Notes under the pieces: generated by a model
Told to the model about the DNA's origin: nothing
Databases searched by the model: none
Seen by the model: only the letters and a program-made list of their open reading frames with translations
Program-made: the position numbers and the translations under genes
NCBI GenBank assembly: GCA_021621525.1
Contig: JAJVUU010000017.1
Location: forward strand, 1 to 33,153
Length of the DNA stretch: 33,153 nucleotides
Source of the DNA: Caryophanales bacterium
GTDB lineage: Bacteria > Bacillota_I > Bacilli_A > RFN20 > CAG-288
Reading direction: 5' to 3'
Shown: one piece after another, positions 17,616 through 25,852 of the stretch
Layout of the letters: every line of letters starts with the position of its first letter
Numbering within the stretch: position 1 is the stretch's first letter

Positions 17616-18322
17616 CCCTTTTTCTCGAGCATAGGAAAGAACTTCATTCCTCTTTTTTCTTCAGCCTTGACCTTGGAAGAATTCTTGGCATTGTAGTTCT
17701 TTGTCAGATTTGTATATTTCTTATGGACGAATTCAGCATACTTTTTTTCTTCCTCCGCAATCGTCTCATTGGAAAAAGAAGTCGATTCAATCTTACTTTC
17801 GACATAATCCGGATAGAATCTTCCGCTGATGGTATGCTTCTTCCCGGTATCATTGACTCTGGTATCCGTACAGGAAGAATCATCGATACCGATTTCACTA
17901 TAATCCGGTCTTAAAAGATATTTCTGACCTTCCTCAGGTGTGACTTCAAGATAATAATCCTTGGCTCCGCTGCATTTGATTTTATTTGCATAATAAGCCA
18001 ACGGAGAATAGGAGACCTTCTCACTATAAGCGTCGGCGGCATCAAAGGTTCTGGCATTGACATCATAATCTCCGCAGCCCTCCGACCTCAGATAGAAAGT
18101 TCCGTTATAATCACTTTTTACCGTAATTGCCGTCATATCCTTAATTTTCTCATCATAAAGATTGGAAAACCCAGTCTCCGTTCCATCAGAGATTGCCCTG
18201 GATATTTCCCCACCCAAGCCATCGCTTAGGACACCGAGAATATTCAGCGACATCAAAACGATGCCTCCGATGGCAACAAGAATCAGAACGACGCATAAGA
18301 TATTACGATATAAGTGTTTCAT
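17612..18322 (-). CDS. membrane-anchor N-terminal part of the transglutaminase-like protein
   Basis: A 236-codon frame starting directly after the TAA of ATPase copy A (adjacent stop and start). A single membrane helix lies at about residues 7-32 (ILCVVLILVAIGGIVLM), with an extracellular remainder that is acidic and polar. The last dozen or so residues before its TGA are out-of-frame sequence. The true continuation is the transglutaminase frame, reached by a 1-nt change at the A6 tract near residue 223. As it stands it would make an anchored protein without a catalytic domain. Confidence 0.65.
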   Translation of the reverse strand: MKHLYRNILCVVLILVAIGGIVLMSLNILGVLSDGLGGEISRAISDGTETGFSNLYDEKIKDMTAITVKSDYNGTFYLRSEGCGDYDVNARTFDAADAYSEKVSYSPLAYYANKIKCSGAKDYYLEVTPEEGQKYLLRPDYSEIGIDDSSCTDTRVNDTGKKHTISGRFYPDYVESKIESTSFSNETIAEEEKKYAEFVHKKYTNLTKNYNAKNSSKVKAEEKRGMKFFPMLEKKG

Positions 18323-19496
18323 TTATCCATTCTCCGCGAATTTACGTATGGCAAGCTCGCACTCCGGGGCTTCTCCCTTGCCAAACAGGCTCTCCACCAG
18401 GTCGAGCAGCTCTCCGCTCCTTGCCTTGACAAGGACGGGGTTGCAGGCTCCGAGCTTCCTGAGGACCTTCTTTGCCAGGATGACGTCAAGCGCCTCGGAC
18501 GAGGTTCCTCCGCATGCGACATAGGTCGGGACGAACACGCGGATCTGCCTCATGATACGGTTTCCGAAGCTCACCTGGAAGGCATCCTGAAGGAATTTGT
18601 CCATCTGGGATATCTTGGAAAGGTCCCTCGAGGTCAGGGCATACCTCCTCTGGGCCTCCGCATTGAGCCTGTTGAGCCTCTGGAGGGAGATGTTCTCCCT
18701 GCTGTAGGACTCCTCCACGCGGAAAGGCGTGGCACGGGTGTCCAAGTCGAGCACCGCGGCCCTGTCGTAGACCTTGTCAGAGATGGCGAAGGTCGAGTCG
18801 TCGTTGTTGGCCGTCCCGACGAACCAAACGTTCTCCGGAAGCAGCATCGCACCGTTGATCATCCTCTCCGGGTCGTCCTCCATGCCGCTGGAGGCTACCT
18901 GGAGGACCCTTGCGTTCTGGTCGGGAAGCTCGAGGAGAGAGAGGAACTCGGCAAAATAGTATTCCACCCTGGCGATGTTGACCTCGTCGAGGACGACCAT
19001 GCGGATGGAGTCGCTCGTCCCTGCCCTGTAGAGGGCGGAAAGGAGCGGCGTCTCGCTGAACTTGCCGGTGAACTCGTTGTAGTATCCGAGAAGGTCGCTC
19101 CTCTCCTTCCAGGTGGGCTGGACGGGGACGACGGCCGTCGGGCAGGAGATGAACTTGCCGAAGGCGACCGGAAGGGAGGTCTTTCCCGTTCCGGACATAC
19201 CCTGGAGAAGCAGGATCCTGGAACAGGCCAGGCTTGCGATGAAGGAACGGATGTCCCTCTTGGAATAGTAGAGACGTAGCTCGGAGGCTGCATACAGGCG
19301 GAAGTTGTCCGCGATGGCCTCCAAGGTAAGGTTCGGATCGCACTTGACCCTCTCCAGGGTCGGATGCGTCATGTCGATGAAGCTCAGGGTAGGAAACCTT
19401 CCCTTGCCCTCTCCTTCCTCTAGGAGGGGTTCACTGCTGGAAGTTGGTACATGGGCAGGATGCGAAGAAATAGTGGCAGGCGTCGAAGAGCCGACA
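18323..19496. repeat. direct repeat A: shared AAA+ module, 1174 bp
   Basis: This copy of an apparently identical 1174-bp sequence (partner 21774-22947, offset 3451) begins exactly at the stop codon of ATPase copy A and ends in the linker after its membrane anchor. The flanking bases differ immediately outside (T versus A at one end, GATT versus TTT at the other). A sampled 60-base line is 57% GC, against 40-42% in sampled lines of neighbouring genes. Confidence 0.95.
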
Positions 19497-19840
19497 GATT
19501 CTCCTGCAACTGTTCCAGAATGGATTTCCGTGATTTCCTGTCTCTCATCCTTGTTCTCATCGATGGAATCACGATAGGCAACCTCATAGATGAAAAGTTT
19601 GAAAAGGAGAAGAAGCATCACCAAGGAAATCATCAGGATGACGATGGTATATGCGTTCTTGGTGAACATCGTAAGGATGTCATCTTCACCCTGGAAATAA
19701 TTCTGCAGGATGGCAAAGAAGAACAATACGACCAATACGCCACCGAAAAAGACGCCTGTCATCAGCAGGGTGTACTTCAGGATGAGCTTCGATCGCAGTC
19801 TGCGGTCGGATTTCGTTTCATTGATTGGTTGACGTTTCAT
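18323..19840 (-). CDS. membrane-anchored McrB-like AAA+ ATPase, copy A
   Basis: A 505-residue protein. Residues 1-115 are unique and contain two membrane helices (about 22-46 and 63-84). Residues 116-505 match copy B exactly. The linker (VGSSTPATISSHPAH) is Ser/Pro rich. The AAA+ core has Walker A GMSGTGKT (214-221), a pore-loop-like segment PTWKERSDLLGYYN, Walker B MVVLDE (281-286), sensor-1-like GTAN and an arginine in KVYDRA. The sequence is closest to McrB/AAA_5-type ATPases, not to DUF58-linked MoxR, as judged by eye. With both helices near the N-terminus the ATPase should face the cytoplasm. It lies between the coiled-coil gene (14-nt gap) and the transglutaminase gene. Confidence 0.8.
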   Translation of the reverse strand: MKRQPINETKSDRRLRSKLILKYTLLMTGVFFGGVLVVLFFFAILQNYFQGEDDILTMFTKNAYTIVILMISLVMLLLLFKLFIYEVAYRDSIDENKDERQEITEIHSGTVAGESVGSSTPATISSHPAHVPTSSSEPLLEEGEGKGRFPTLSFIDMTHPTLERVKCDPNLTLEAIADNFRLYAASELRLYYSKRDIRSFIASLACSRILLLQGMSGTGKTSLPVAFGKFISCPTAVVPVQPTWKERSDLLGYYNEFTGKFSETPLLSALYRAGTSDSIRMVVLDEVNIARVEYYFAEFLSLLELPDQNARVLQVASSGMEDDPERMINGAMLLPENVWFVGTANNDDSTFAISDKVYDRAAVLDLDTRATPFRVEESYSRENISLQRLNRLNAEAQRRYALTSRDLSKISQMDKFLQDAFQVSFGNRIMRQIRVFVPTYVACGGTSSEALDVILAKKVLRKLGACNPVLVKARSGELLDLVESLFGKGEAPECELAIRKFAENG

Positions 19841-19854
19841 GATGATTCACCGTT

Positions 19855-21774
19855 TTACTGGTCTTCATAGATTTCTTCTTCGGCAACATCTTTCTTTTCT
19901 TCATCCGGATTAACATCTTTCTTCTTTCCGGATTTTTTAGTTTCTTTTTTCTTCTTTGGCACAATGACAGGTTTCACGGATTCTTGCTTTTCTTCTTTCT
20001 TCGGCTTCTCTTCTTTATCCTTGACATGCTCTTCTTGCTTCTTTTTCTTCTTCAAGGCCTTGCCTTTTTTCTTTGCTTCGATTTCAGCCTTGATAGCCTT
20101 CTTATCGATCTTCATCGTTTCCTTGCGGATACGTTTCTTTGTTTCCTTCCATACTTCATCAAAGTATAGGTCAAAAGCCAGCTTTTCCTTCTCAAGGGCA
20201 TCGAAGTTGTCCTTCTCCGTCATATCCTTCTCAGAAGGAAGACCGTTCATATTGCGAAGATTGTCTATCTTCCCCTGCATGAGAACCTTCTCATTGTTCA
20301 ACGCTTCTATCTGCTTCTTTAGATCTTCGATTTCTTTTGACATTTCATCTTCCTTGGAAGCATATTCACCCTTCAATCTGCTCACTTCCTGAAGATGGGA
20401 AACCTGAAGATTCGTCTTCTCCTTCTTGGAATCCTCCAGTATCTTTTCTTTTTCGATGGTAAGGGAAGACACCGTCTTGCTGAGCCTTTCGTTTTCTTCC
20501 GAATAGCTCTTCACCCTGGTAAGGCTTTGAAGGGCAAGCTCATCGGCTTTCTTGTCGATTTCGGCTTTCATCTTCTCTTTTTCGGAATCCAATTCGGCAT
20601 TGAAGTCCTTGGTGAGCTGTTTCACCTTCTCCTGAAGGGCAGACTTGCACTCTTTGACTTCGGCTTCCTTGTCAGAGACGTGTCTTTCAAGAATCTGCGT
20701 AGCCTTGAGAAGCTGAAGGACGTATTCCTCGGCACTCATGCCTGAATCCTTGATGTCCCTTCCGATACGTCTGATATCATTCAGAAGCTTTTTCTCCGCT
20801 TCTTCCTTTCTTCTCTTCTCTTCCTTTTCATAACTGGACTTCAGATTGGCTTCCAGGCTGTTTCCATAGATGTAAGTGAAATAGGTAGACAAGTAAACGA
20901 TGGTAGAAAAGCTTTCGCTTATCTTCAGCTGGAAAGGGGAAAGCTTCGTAGAGATATTCTCTATGGTATATCCCTTCTTGGAATAGGCATGAAGGAACTG
21001 ATACAAGGAGAGAGATTCCTTGAAATTATGGTCAAAACGGAACACGTTCGTCTTGACGACCGGATCCTTGACCATCGGTGCCTTGGAAACCATCTTCATC
21101 AATGGTGTCATCAGAAGCATCTTGGTCTGGTTGAGACATTCCTTGATGATGTCTATGGCCTCAAAGGACCCATGTTTCTTGCTGGCATAGGGATCGTTGA
21201 AGATCGTATCATCCAAAACCATCTCAAAAGAGAGGTTCCTTGTCTTGGAAGCATGCTTCTTGACAATCCTTGTCTTGGCTTCGTATTTGCCGGTGACGGC
21301 AAGGATTTCATTGAGACGTATTTCGATGAACTGGGAAAGATAGACCAGAAGCGTATAAAGGAACCTGTTCTCATAGATGGCATAGTCATTGTCCTTGAGA
21401 GGCATCATCAGCTTATCAGGAACAATTCTTCCACCGGTCGATTCAGGATCCCTGGTGATGTAGCTGGAATGTTTGGCCAAGTCCGTCACGGTATCCTTTC
21501 CGACGGTCCTGACCTTCTCGATCGGAACGACTTCGCCGTCAGAGCGGACGAACTGTCTGTTTTCCATGACCGCGTCGGAGACGAAAGGCATCGCCTTCTT
21601 GATGGCATTCACCCAATCATCATCGACATGGCATATGGTCGAAAAGCATTCCAAAGACTCCTCTACATTACTCTCCGTATGCATTTCATCGAGGAAATTC
21701 TGGATTTCAGGTACAGAGTCCGTCAGGTCACGATACGCTTTTACAGCCCGATATACGGTATCAAATTCATCCAT
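19855..21774 (-). CDS. coiled-coil protein between the two ATPase genes, distantly DUF2357/McrC-like
   Basis: A 639-residue protein, not confidently recognised. Residues about 1-330 form a globular region containing YAIYENRFLYTLL, which recalls the ENRF-type motif of DUF2357 proteins that partner McrB-like ATPases (tentative). Residues about 325-500 are a long coiled coil rich in K, E and L. The last 70 or so residues are very Lys/Glu rich (KKKKKQEEHVKDKEEK). No nuclease motif is evident. Its ATG shares one base with the TAA of ATPase copy B, so translation is probably coupled. The position between two ATPases with identical motor domains suggests it is their adaptor or cytoplasmic partner (inference). 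Confidence 0.6.
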   Translation of the reverse strand: MDEFDTVYRAVKAYRDLTDSVPEIQNFLDEMHTESNVEESLECFSTICHVDDDWVNAIKKAMPFVSDAVMENRQFVRSDGEVVPIEKVRTVGKDTVTDLAKHSSYITRDPESTGGRIVPDKLMMPLKDNDYAIYENRFLYTLLVYLSQFIEIRLNEILAVTGKYEAKTRIVKKHASKTRNLSFEMVLDDTIFNDPYASKKHGSFEAIDIIKECLNQTKMLLMTPLMKMVSKAPMVKDPVVKTNVFRFDHNFKESLSLYQFLHAYSKKGYTIENISTKLSPFQLKISESFSTIVYLSTYFTYIYGNSLEANLKSSYEKEEKRRKEEAEKKLLNDIRRIGRDIKDSGMSAEEYVLQLLKATQILERHVSDKEAEVKECKSALQEKVKQLTKDFNAELDSEKEKMKAEIDKKADELALQSLTRVKSYSEENERLSKTVSSLTIEKEKILEDSKKEKTNLQVSHLQEVSRLKGEYASKEDEMSKEIEDLKKQIEALNNEKVLMQGKIDNLRNMNGLPSEKDMTEKDNFDALEKEKLAFDLYFDEVWKETKKRIRKETMKIDKKAIKAEIEAKKKGKALKKKKKQEEHVKDKEEKPKKEEKQESVKPVIVPKKKKETKKSGKKKDVNPDEEKKDVAEEEIYEDQ

Positions 21775-22947
21775 TATCCATTCTCCGCGAATTTACGTAT
21801 GGCAAGCTCGCACTCCGGGGCTTCTCCCTTGCCAAACAGGCTCTCCACCAGGTCGAGCAGCTCTCCGCTCCTTGCCTTGACAAGGACGGGGTTGCAGGCT
21901 CCGAGCTTCCTGAGGACCTTCTTTGCCAGGATGACGTCAAGCGCCTCGGACGAGGTTCCTCCGCATGCGACATAGGTCGGGACGAACACGCGGATCTGCC
22001 TCATGATACGGTTTCCGAAGCTCACCTGGAAGGCATCCTGAAGGAATTTGTCCATCTGGGATATCTTGGAAAGGTCCCTCGAGGTCAGGGCATACCTCCT
22101 CTGGGCCTCCGCATTGAGCCTGTTGAGCCTCTGGAGGGAGATGTTCTCCCTGCTGTAGGACTCCTCCACGCGGAAAGGCGTGGCACGGGTGTCCAAGTCG
22201 AGCACCGCGGCCCTGTCGTAGACCTTGTCAGAGATGGCGAAGGTCGAGTCGTCGTTGTTGGCCGTCCCGACGAACCAAACGTTCTCCGGAAGCAGCATCG
22301 CACCGTTGATCATCCTCTCCGGGTCGTCCTCCATGCCGCTGGAGGCTACCTGGAGGACCCTTGCGTTCTGGTCGGGAAGCTCGAGGAGAGAGAGGAACTC
22401 GGCAAAATAGTATTCCACCCTGGCGATGTTGACCTCGTCGAGGACGACCATGCGGATGGAGTCGCTCGTCCCTGCCCTGTAGAGGGCGGAAAGGAGCGGC
22501 GTCTCGCTGAACTTGCCGGTGAACTCGTTGTAGTATCCGAGAAGGTCGCTCCTCTCCTTCCAGGTGGGCTGGACGGGGACGACGGCCGTCGGGCAGGAGA
22601 TGAACTTGCCGAAGGCGACCGGAAGGGAGGTCTTTCCCGTTCCGGACATACCCTGGAGAAGCAGGATCCTGGAACAGGCCAGGCTTGCGATGAAGGAACG
22701 GATGTCCCTCTTGGAATAGTAGAGACGTAGCTCGGAGGCTGCATACAGGCGGAAGTTGTCCGCGATGGCCTCCAAGGTAAGGTTCGGATCGCACTTGACC
22801 CTCTCCAGGGTCGGATGCGTCATGTCGATGAAGCTCAGGGTAGGAAACCTTCCCTTGCCCTCTCCTTCCTCTAGGAGGGGTTCACTGCTGGAAGTTGGTA
22901 CATGGGCAGGATGCGAAGAAATAGTGGCAGGCGTCGAAGAGCCGACA
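21774..22947. repeat. direct repeat B: shared AAA+ module, 1174 bp
   Basis: Second copy of the 1174-bp module. All lines compared by eye match copy A base for base, and translations of other frames across the module also match, so near-complete or complete nucleotide identity is well supported. The boundary again falls exactly at the stop codon. Confidence 0.95.
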
Positions 22948-23135
22948 TTTGCCACGGCACCTTCTTCATTGTGGATGACTTTTCTGTTGATGATGGTCGT
23001 CTTTCTTCTACGATTGGAAGAAATCATGATAGAGACGGCAATGCCGATGATAAGGCAACAGAATATGATGAAGTAGATTCTCAGAGCTTCGACGCTGGTC
23101 AAGCGCTCCATGATCTCATCTGAACTGATTGGCAT
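21774..23135 (-). CDS. membrane-anchored McrB-like AAA+ ATPase, copy B
   Basis: A 453-residue protein. The 63 unique N-terminal residues contain one membrane helix (about 19-39), a different anchor from the two-helix anchor of copy A. Residues 64-453 are identical to copy A, with Walker A GMSGTGKT (162-169), Walker B LDE (232-234) and the same sensor motifs. A GAGGT ribosome site follows directly after the stop of the upstream gene. With one helix and a short N-terminus, the topology of the ATPase domain is less certain than for copy A, but a cytoplasmic motor is expected. The shared motor with distinct anchors suggests hetero-oligomers or two membrane-localised forms (inference). Confidence 0.8.
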   Translation of the reverse strand: MPISSDEIMERLTSVEALRIYFIIFCCLIIGIAVSIMISSNRRRKTTIINRKVIHNEEGAVANVGSSTPATISSHPAHVPTSSSEPLLEEGEGKGRFPTLSFIDMTHPTLERVKCDPNLTLEAIADNFRLYAASELRLYYSKRDIRSFIASLACSRILLLQGMSGTGKTSLPVAFGKFISCPTAVVPVQPTWKERSDLLGYYNEFTGKFSETPLLSALYRAGTSDSIRMVVLDEVNIARVEYYFAEFLSLLELPDQNARVLQVASSGMEDDPERMINGAMLLPENVWFVGTANNDDSTFAISDKVYDRAAVLDLDTRATPFRVEESYSRENISLQRLNRLNAEAQRRYALTSRDLSKISQMDKFLQDAFQVSFGNRIMRQIRVFVPTYVACGGTSSEALDVILAKKVLRKLGACNPVLVKARSGELLDLVESLFGKGEAPECELAIRKFAENG

Positions 23136-23146
23136 ATCTGGCTACC

Positions 23147-24823
23147 TCATTCTTTCTGAGAACCGGAAGCAACTTCCGCTTCCTCAGGCTTGGAAGCAAC
23201 TGCTTCAGTCTCGGAAGCAGGCTCAGCCTTTGCTTCCTCTGAAGCTGTGGCATCTTCGACAATCGTCTTGTCGATGACGAATTCTTTTGGTTTGGCTTCC
23301 TCAGTGACAGAAGCTTCCTTTTCAATAGGCTCGATCTGTACCTCATCGACAACCTTTTTCTTATCCTTGAGATTGAAATTCTTCAAAACCTCCTCCGTCA
23401 TCGGAATGGAATACTCAGATTCAAAATTATCAGAAAGATAAGGCTGAAGTCCGTTTTCATTGAAAACCTGTTCCTTCTTCAGGATGGAAAGGATTCCCGG
23501 AAGAAGGTCATTGGCAAGGATTTCATCGACCAAAGTATCTTCCATGACATTCATGGACATATCAATGGCAATATGATTTTCGATGCCGTTGATGACATCG
23601 TTCTCGATTCGATAAGGCTTGATGTGATTGACAAAAGCTTCCAGGCCATCGATTTTCCTCCACACTTTCTCAGACAGGGTATTGGTAGGCTTGACCAGCT
23701 GAAGGACATGCTGGTAATCGGAAATATGGATTTCATGTCTGTCATAGACAGGATAATCCCCGATATAGATGCTGCATCTCATGTTAAGAATCGGAGCATA
23801 GGAAAGAATCGAGCTTCCGGAAGAAAGCCCGTCATCATCGACAAAGAGAATGAAGTAAAGGTTCGGAGACATCTCATACTGCTTTCCTGTCGACTGGGTC
23901 CTTACCTTATGTCTGTTGTTCTTATCAAAGATGGAATATAGGAAGTCGCTGAACATGCTTGCAAGATGGCTGGAAGAAACATGATTGAAAATCATGAAGA
24001 CAAACTTGTCCTCATCGTTCTTGGCCACTTCAAACGGGCTTCCGAACATGCTTAAGGATGTCAGCTGGTCTTCCGTCTCGACATTGCTGCAGTCATAGAA
24101 GAAGGAAGAACCGACAAAGGCAGACTGAAGGAGATTAGAGAAATTCAGATGGACCATGCCATCCATCTTCACAAGCAGGAATCTGGAATAGAAGAGATGG
24201 GAAAGGAAGTTCTTGGCATCCTTCTTGTCGACATCGATACCCTGCCTCTTGGCCTCCCCAAGGAACTGCTTCAGAATCAGGTCACTGGTGAGCGTGAAGA
24301 ATTCATAATTGCGGACAATGGTCTTTTCGCTCGATGCGCTCAAAGCTTCTTCCTCATCCTCGAGATCCGCAAGAGGAGAGACGAACTTCTTTTCCTGAAC
24401 CCTGGGCGTAAGGATGGTCGCCGACTTGATATGAATGATGTCTCCGTCATTGTGTTTTTCCAGTTCGCTGGCATATTCCATTTCACCAGCAGGGACGACA
24501 TAGAGATCATGTTTTCTTCTTCTCTTCTTGGCGATGGCGGAAAAGATGGAAATCAAAAGTCCCAAGGCCATGGAAAGACCGGCAATCAAAAGCATGTTGT
24601 ACTTATTTGGGTCATTCTTGAAGGCAGTGAAGGCAAGAACCATGAACACAAAGGCAAACAGTTCGACCATGACGCCTGAAACAGAGGCAAATGTACAAAG
24701 GACGTTTCCACGTCTTGTCATGACCTTCTGGTGTTCCTTACGATAGCCGGCAAGCGTCTTTACATCTTCGATTTCAGCAGCAAGATTGTCATCCTTGCCA
24801 TCGTTATAATCATTAACGTTCAT
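23147..24823 (-). CDS. two-helix membrane protein with a degenerate AAA+ domain
   Basis: A 558-residue protein. Two membrane helices (about 44-68 and 76-98) are followed by a globular region and an Ala/Glu-rich disordered tail (about 490-558). By eye, residues 201-345 parallel the AAA+ core of the two ATPases. DAKNFLSHLFYSRFLLVKM matches DIRSFIASLACSRILLLQG, FVFMIFNHVSSSHLASMF matches the Walker B helix (MVVLDEVNIARVEYYF), and SPNLYFILFVDDDG matches the sensor-1 strand (PENVWFVGTANND). The Walker A glycines and lysine and the Walker B DE pair are absent. I infer a catalytically inactive paralogue that could join or regulate the ATPase ring. It lies 11 nt upstream of copy B and 12 nt after the LRR gene. 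Confidence 0.6.
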   Translation of the reverse strand: MNVNDYNDGKDDNLAAEIEDVKTLAGYRKEHQKVMTRRGNVLCTFASVSGVMVELFAFVFMVLAFTAFKNDPNKYNMLLIAGLSMALGLLISIFSAIAKKRRRKHDLYVVPAGEMEYASELEKHNDGDIIHIKSATILTPRVQEKKFVSPLADLEDEEEALSASSEKTIVRNYEFFTLTSDLILKQFLGEAKRQGIDVDKKDAKNFLSHLFYSRFLLVKMDGMVHLNFSNLLQSAFVGSSFFYDCSNVETEDQLTSLSMFGSPFEVAKNDEDKFVFMIFNHVSSSHLASMFSDFLYSIFDKNNRHKVRTQSTGKQYEMSPNLYFILFVDDDGLSSGSSILSYAPILNMRCSIYIGDYPVYDRHEIHISDYQHVLQLVKPTNTLSEKVWRKIDGLEAFVNHIKPYRIENDVINGIENHIAIDMSMNVMEDTLVDEILANDLLPGILSILKKEQVFNENGLQPYLSDNFESEYSIPMTEEVLKNFNLKDKKKVVDEVQIEPIEKEASVTEEAKPKEFVIDKTIVEDATASEEAKAEPASETEAVASKPEEAEVASGSQKE

Positions 24824-24835
24824 ACTTGCCTCCTA

Positions 24836-25852
24836 TCAATATTTCTTGATTTCCGTCCATTTCGGAAAGGCATTCTCAGAGAAGGATATATTTCCAGAAA
24901 TATGGACCATTTCAAGACTTTTACATCCATCAAAAGCATAATCATGAACTTTGCCCGACATCATATCCGAAGTAGATATATAGCAGGACTGCAGATTCAC
25001 GCAATTGGCAAATGCCTCTTTCTCGATGAGAGAGACATTCTCCATTGTAACCTTGCTGAGGTATGTGCAATCCAGGAATGCACCAGATTCGATGGTGAAC
25101 TTCATACCAGATGTGACATTGATATCAACTGCTCGAATGTTTCTGTTACCCTTGAATGCACTAGACTGAATGCCATAGACTGGGTATCCTTTGATAAGAT
25201 CACTTGAAATATTGACATAATCCACGAAATCATCCACACCTTCGACAATCCATCCATCCAAGAGTTCAAGACGATAACGAATACCATTTTGAGTTATGAC
25301 AGAACCTGATACCACGTCGCCATTGTTGTCACCATAATTATTGCTTCCGGAACCATTTGAAGCCTTGCTGATGAATCCGAAGCAGATGGAAGACAAAGCC
25401 GCAAGGAAGGCGATGCCTCCAAGAAGAAGGAAGCGTCTGGAGAAATGTTCGGTCTTTGGCTTGGTAAAGACACTGCCGTCTTTGACGACGATATACTTCA
25501 GCCTCTCACGGCGTATCTGCTTTGCCGAAACCTTCTCGACATCCAAAATTTCAAAGTTGAAGCCATCGGCTTCCTTTGGCATGATCAAAGGATCATTGAG
25601 GGTATATTTCCTATGGGAATAGAAATTCTGGGGAACTACCTTGAAGACGGATTCGGAGATGAAATCATGATTCACATCAAAGAAGACGAATTTTACTTTG
25701 AAAGACAGAATCTGCACACTGGAATTGTTGTAGAAGGTAAGGATGGCAAAACGATGGCTGTCATCCTCATACATATCATATCCGGAAAGAGGAGCCTGGG
25801 AATCCAAAAGAGTGCTGTAGGAATAAGAAGATACAAATCTTGTCTTGCTCAT
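24836..25852 (-). CDS. membrane-anchored BspA-type leucine-rich-repeat protein
   Basis: A 338-residue protein. Residues about 1-130 form a beta-rich domain predicted to be cytoplasmic. One membrane helix follows near 140-162 (FLLLGGIAFLAALSSICFG), then a Gly/Asn-rich linker. The C-terminal 120 or so residues hold LRR_5 (BspA-like) repeats: YGIQSSAFKGNRNIRAVDI, ESGAFLDCTYLSKVTM and HDYAFDGCKSLEMVHIS. Such repeats usually bind proteins on host or bacterial surfaces. The start overlaps the preceding gene by four bases. The soluble N-terminal domain could contact the cytoplasmic ATPases (inference). Confidence 0.65.
   Translation of the reverse strand: MSKTRFVSSYSYSTLLDSQAPLSGYDMYEDDSHRFAILTFYNNSSVQILSFKVKFVFFDVNHDFISESVFKVVPQNFYSHRKYTLNDPLIMPKEADGFNFEILDVEKVSAKQIRRERLKYIVVKDGSVFTKPKTEHFSRRFLLLGGIAFLAALSSICFGFISKASNGSGSNNYGDNNGDVVSGSVITQNGIRYRLELLDGWIVEGVDDFVDYVNISSDLIKGYPVYGIQSSAFKGNRNIRAVDINVTSGMKFTIESGAFLDCTYLSKVTMENVSLIEKEAFANCVNLQSCYISTSDMMSGKVHDYAFDGCKSLEMVHISGNISFSENAFPKWTEIKKY

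Noticed and set aside
17650..17662. Programmed -1 frameshift at A AAA AAG
   Set aside because: The heptamer exists but is not in the zero-frame phase needed for the classic tandem slip, so a homopolymer change or slippage is the better explanation.
18314..19279. Long + strand open frame (321 codons) opposite ATPase copy A
   Set aside because: It arises antisense to a GC-rich gene with strong AAA+ motifs, and part of it repeats opposite copy B; no family resemblance.
20989..21975. Long + strand open frame (328 codons) opposite the coiled-coil gene and copy B
   Set aside because: Shadow of well-supported - strand genes; it crosses a gene boundary and has no recognisable domains.
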